Source: Nymphaea colorata
Taxonomy: Eukaryota; Streptophyta; Magnoliopsida; Nymphaeales; Nymphaeaceae
Direction of reading: 5' to 3'
Length of the DNA: 64,000 nt
NCBI RefSeq assembly: GCF_008831285.2
Contig: NC_045144.1
Location: 22,893,716 to 22,957,715 of the forward strand
Shown one piece after another: positions 60,371-64,000 of this stretch; position 1 is the first letter of the stretch; each line of letters opens with the position of its first letter. The translations under genes and the position numbers were made by a program. The notes under the pieces were generated by a model. That model saw only the letters and a program-made list of their open reading frames with translations, searched no databases and had not been told where the DNA came from.

Positions 60371-61630
60371 TCACAACCCAATTTTTGACACCAATTTTTT
60401 TTTTTTTCATTTCTATAATAGCAGAAACAATATTGGGTCATGACCAAAACATAAAGAAATCAGACACTGTTTTATTTCAATAAGAAAATACTTGGACCCA
60501 AACAACTAGAATAAACACAAGTTTCAAAACTGACACAGTGTCGAGATTGCCAATGCCCGTCCATCCCAAAGCCTGAGGTCGTCACTCTAAGAGCTAAAAT
60601 CTATCATGAACTACCTGTAGAGTAGAAAGAATGGTCAGAATTTCTTTGAGTATGGAAAAATCTAGCCATGAATGAAACATAACCCAAAATAATATTTAAT
60701 TTTTGTAAAACAAATGTCTTCAAATCTTAACACATATTACAGTTACGATTCATTAACAGAAACAAGGTATTCAAAACCTCCAAAAATTATTCCTAGACTT
60801 CCAACCGTGGTTCTCTGACAACGTCATGGTCATCGTGCCGAGCAACAACAGAAATCCCCGTAGGCACTCACGGGCAGAACAGAACATCTCTTCATCACAT
60901 GATCCAACAGATAGAAGGTACCTACAGTGAAGCCTCCTGATATATCCCAGATCGCCACTGCAGCCAGTGGTAGAGGGAGGGGGGCCACCATGGCCCTACC
61001 CCAGGCGGATGAAAAAAAAAAATTAATTATAAAAATTTAAAAATTTTATTACTTATATGTAGTATTTGGATCCGGGTTCAATTTGGCCCTACCCAGATCC
61101 AACTCCAACCCCGAGTGTGACAGAGAAAATGAGTGAGAAAGAAAGGGAGCATCGAGCACTGGAGCAGGTCTGCTGCTTCTGCAGGAGTGACCAAGAGCCA
61201 ACAGGCGCACTGAGCACGAGCACGCTTCAGGAAGAGGTGGGGCCATTTCCTGACTTTCTTCCATTCTTTATTATAATGGTCTTCTTGTTGCTTAGTGAAA
61301 TATGGTGGGGCGGTTTTTTTCATTCTTTAGTTTTTGTGTTTCTTTTTTCTTAACCTTTTCTGTCATTTTCCTTTTGTCTATGGTGGATGAAATATTGGAC
61401 CATCTGAATTTGCCTAAAAGATTTTGTAATTTGTATATTTTATAAAATACATTCTACATTTAAGATTTGCATATCAACAGCACCAAACACCTGGAACTAA
61501 CTGATCTAGTAAATCCCGATTAAGGCCTGCAATTAGTTTTCAATTTCGGCCATGCCATGTGAGATTAATAGATCATTAAAGCCATAAGCTACAGAAGATA
61601 CAGAGCTAGAGCTGCTGCTATGCTATTTTG
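60371..61630. other. Unassigned stretch, no gene
   Basis: TGTCACAACCCAATTTTTG at 60369 has the look of an LTR start but no partner is seen. At 60966-61015 AGTGGTAGAGGGAGGGGGGCC is similar to ends of TTF/DUF4371-type hAT elements. The rest is featureless. Confidence 0.35.
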
Positions 61631-61632
61631 TG

Positions 61633-61710
61633 TGATGATACTTTTACCCCAATTGCTCAAATGACCTCTGTGAGAACCCTTGTTGCCATAGCTTCTATTA
61701 AGGGATGACC
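61633..61710 (+). pseudogene. Copia reverse transcriptase remnant
   Basis: The plus frame reads DTFTPIAQMTSVRTLVAIAS then IKG-stop-PIS, matching the Copia RT motif F-P-V-K-T-VR-L...KGW-L. A TGA replaces the Trp, and the next motif (DVKNAF) is already lost. No other part of the element was recognised. Confidence 0.6.
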
Positions 61711-63014
61711 CATATCAAATGGAGCCCTTGATCCAATTACCCCTGTTAAAGGCAACAAGAACAGTTGGACATCGTACTGGTGGGTGGATCCCTTTCTCTT
61801 AAGATCTTCTCAAAACCCAATTTGAAATTTTGCTGCTTTGGGTAACTCCCCACACTCAATCAACACATTAAGGACAGGAGAGGTGCTAACTTACAAGCAT
61901 TCAACCACAGGTTTGTTGGAGTAATTGTAGCTTAAAGCATTGTCATTTGCAAAACCAGATGCAAGGACTACCAATCTTGGTGTATAAGCATATGAAACAA
62001 GATATGTATGAGGAAGTAGATATCGATCTGCACTAGTGGGTAGTCTTAGTAGCGTGATTGGAAAAAAGAAAACCACCATTCTATAGAGCGAGAATCAACA
62101 TGAATAACATCAAAATTACCTATCTAAATTTAAAAAGCATTCTTTTCAAAGGCCTCAAGATAGTTCAACATGTAGCATGGACAACTATTAGCCAGTGAAA
62201 CATTGTAGCACATGGAGAATTGTTAAGACAACCCAAAAGGAAAATTGTAACCAGCTATAAATAAACCTGATCATATGCAGACAAAACAGATTGAAACTTT
62301 CATATCATGCTAATTGATTTCATATGCTGCTTTATGATTGATAAATTGTCCACAATGCTCTGAGATTCTGAGTCGATGGAAAGGGGAAGAGCATGAGTTC
62401 AGGTATGTTTTCTTGAGCAATTAAGATTGTAATCATCTAATTCTACGTTGGGTCATGTTTTAAATTTCAACTATGAAATATGAAATCTACCAAATTTTAT
62501 GTGGTCTCTACATATTTTCTTAATGAAAAATTTTCGTGCAGCCTTCACTTCTTTTTTTACAGGCTGAATTAGTAAATTTGTTACAAAATCATCAATTTGG
62601 AGAGAAGAAAGTTAGCTATTGGTGATGAAGGTTCAAAAAAATTGTTTAGGAAATTGTTATGTACTTTACACATTGCTGATCACTTCTGCTATTGAGGTAG
62701 TATAGAAATACATTTATGTTTGCTTTTCACATGCTATTTTTATGGATATCAACTTTGATTCCTTCCGGTTTTTACAGCCTTATGACGTTTGCATTCAAAT
62801 GGCATGTTGTAGAATTTGAATTGCAGCAACACTATATGTAGGTACTTCACTGTACGGAACAAGGACAAAAATAGGAATTGGTGTGGCCTGCTACAAATAT
62901 TGATGTAGCGCTATTTTCATTAGATGTATGCAAGATTTAAATCCTTTATAGAATTTTACTATTGAATCAGGTTTTTATTTTTTCATTCATAATGGACATA
63001 CTAGTGATAAAGTG
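61711..63014. other. Unassigned AT-rich stretch, no gene
   Basis: Only chance frames. Possibly further decayed Copia sequence near the remnant. Confidence 0.4.
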
Positions 63015-63257
63015 CACCAAAAAAGGCAAAGAATGGCGGGGTCACCTCGAAACAGTGAAATAAATCACCGCTAAACCCAGAGTCTTGGCAACCTAAGATT
63101 TTAGGGTGACTTTTTCACCGGTGGAGCTAACTGTAGCGATGAAATATCGACAACTCTACCGATGACACACATTCACCGCTATAGGCTACCCGAACACGAC
63201 AAACAACAGTGACAGTACCGACATTACTTTCACCGGTATAGGCTTGTTTTTGTAGTG
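63015..63257. mobile_element. Possible CACTA-like miniature element (243 bp)
   Basis: The right end, read inward on the minus strand, is CACTACAAAAACAAGCC, a CACTA-type terminus. The left end CACCAAAAAAGGC at 63015 is a weaker counterpart. Inside, TCACCG(G/C)T recurs at about 63075, 63115, 63172 and 63230, often in TCACCGGTATA form, resembling CACTA subterminal repeats. The 3-bp flanks do not match. Confidence 0.4.
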
Positions 63258-64000
63258 AATTCTAAGGAAGGAGATCTTTATGCAGATATAGTTATATAGA
63301 TGAGAAGATTGATACTAGTTAATTGGTATAGCTGCCTTTTCTCATCAGTGTGTTTCGCTTAGTGCCTGATGCGTGAAACATTCTATGGTTTCCTGATCCT
63401 TTTTTTTTTTGAGTAAAAATAGGTAAACTAGCTACCACCTGGCATATCCTTAGTTGGAAAATTTTCTTTGTTAAATTGAGCATTAACTCATAATATATGC
63501 ATCAATTGTTATAGCATAATTGGTTGCATGGGCAGATGTGTAGAAGACATGTTGCTTGTTTGATTCCCAAGGGTTTTACATTCCTGGGCTGTGAGAAGTG
63601 TGATCGTGACACTCAAGTTCAAGGGTGTACCACACTCCAGCCCACCCAGATATGATGCAGCCAAAACCACAGAAGAAAGGAGAATTTGGGGTCTTTTCAA
63701 TCTTTTTAGGTCAATTCATCTTGGCAGAAGTTAAATGGCAAACATACCTATGCTAATTACAAGACACAACATCAATAGAAAGAACTGATCTCAACAAATT
63801 GATAGCCTCAAAATTAAGAATTATTGTTTTAAATTAAAGATATTATGAATAATTCAAAGGCACTCTTCCCTTGCGCTGGCCACTTGGATTCCTGGCTCCT
63901 TCGGGACCTGGGTAAGACTTTGTCTACTTTACTGCTTATGATCTTTTTTCTTTCGTTTAAATTTATGTCTTTTCAAAAAACAAATAACGAACTAAGGAAC
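63258..64000. other. Unassigned right edge
   Basis: No gene supported. An ATG at 63845 opens a short frame to a GGGTAAG donor-like site at 63911, which could be a first exon or chance. Confidence 0.3.

Noticed and set aside
60369..60980. TGTCACAACCC... as a Ty3 LTR
   Set aside because: The start looks right, but no matching partner, PBS or target duplication was found.

Overview
The window is plant nuclear DNA: AT-rich, intron-containing and crowded with transposable elements. It carries a TIR-NBS-LRR (TNL) resistance gene, L-type lectin receptor kinases, and Copia, Tat-type Ty3, hAT, PIF/Harbinger-like and possible CACTA elements. A TNL argues against grasses and most monocots; I cannot name the species. 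Only one ordinary host gene looks intact, so this is an accessory, repeat-rich segment.

Layout. 1-5.2 kb: a minus-strand TNL with a TIR exon, an NB-ARC exon carrying three frameshifts, and an LRR exon cut by a 100-base N gap. 8.0-11.5 kb: a hAT element, degenerate in its transposase but with TIRs and a perfect 8-bp target duplication (GGTGGAAC). 13.2-24.5 kb: a truncated minus-strand Ty3 element with reverse transcriptase plus two RNase H domains (Tat-like), a possible PBS, and a candidate 5.4-kb LTR. 26.1-29.8 kb: a decayed second hAT transposase of the TTF-finger/DUF4371 type. 34.3-35.0 kb: an inverted-repeat element.

36-60 kb holds two copies of a lectin receptor kinase gene on the minus strand. 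The copy at 58082-60070 is an intact 662-codon single-exon gene. The copy at 36744-44829 is a pseudogene split by a very young Copia element (37929-44051, TSD CTTGT, LTRs nearly identical). That Copia carries a 621-bp tandem duplication that creates a third, partial LTR and a second RNase H fragment.

Between the two copies lie a 1.9-kb TIR element with PIF/Harbinger hallmarks (48924-50822, TSD TAA) that contains the last exon of a GDSL esterase/lipase gene, a GC-rich 592-bp hAT-type miniature element (TSD ATTTAGGA), dispersed local repeats, and a ten-copy 50-bp minisatellite (55831-56330). The remaining sequence is AT-rich and holds no gene I can support.

The most notable observations are the apparent gene-fragment capture in the Harbinger-like element, the multi-hairpin left end of that element, the internal duplication in the young Copia, and the duplicated lectin kinase in which one copy is intact and the other is broken by the Copia insertion.
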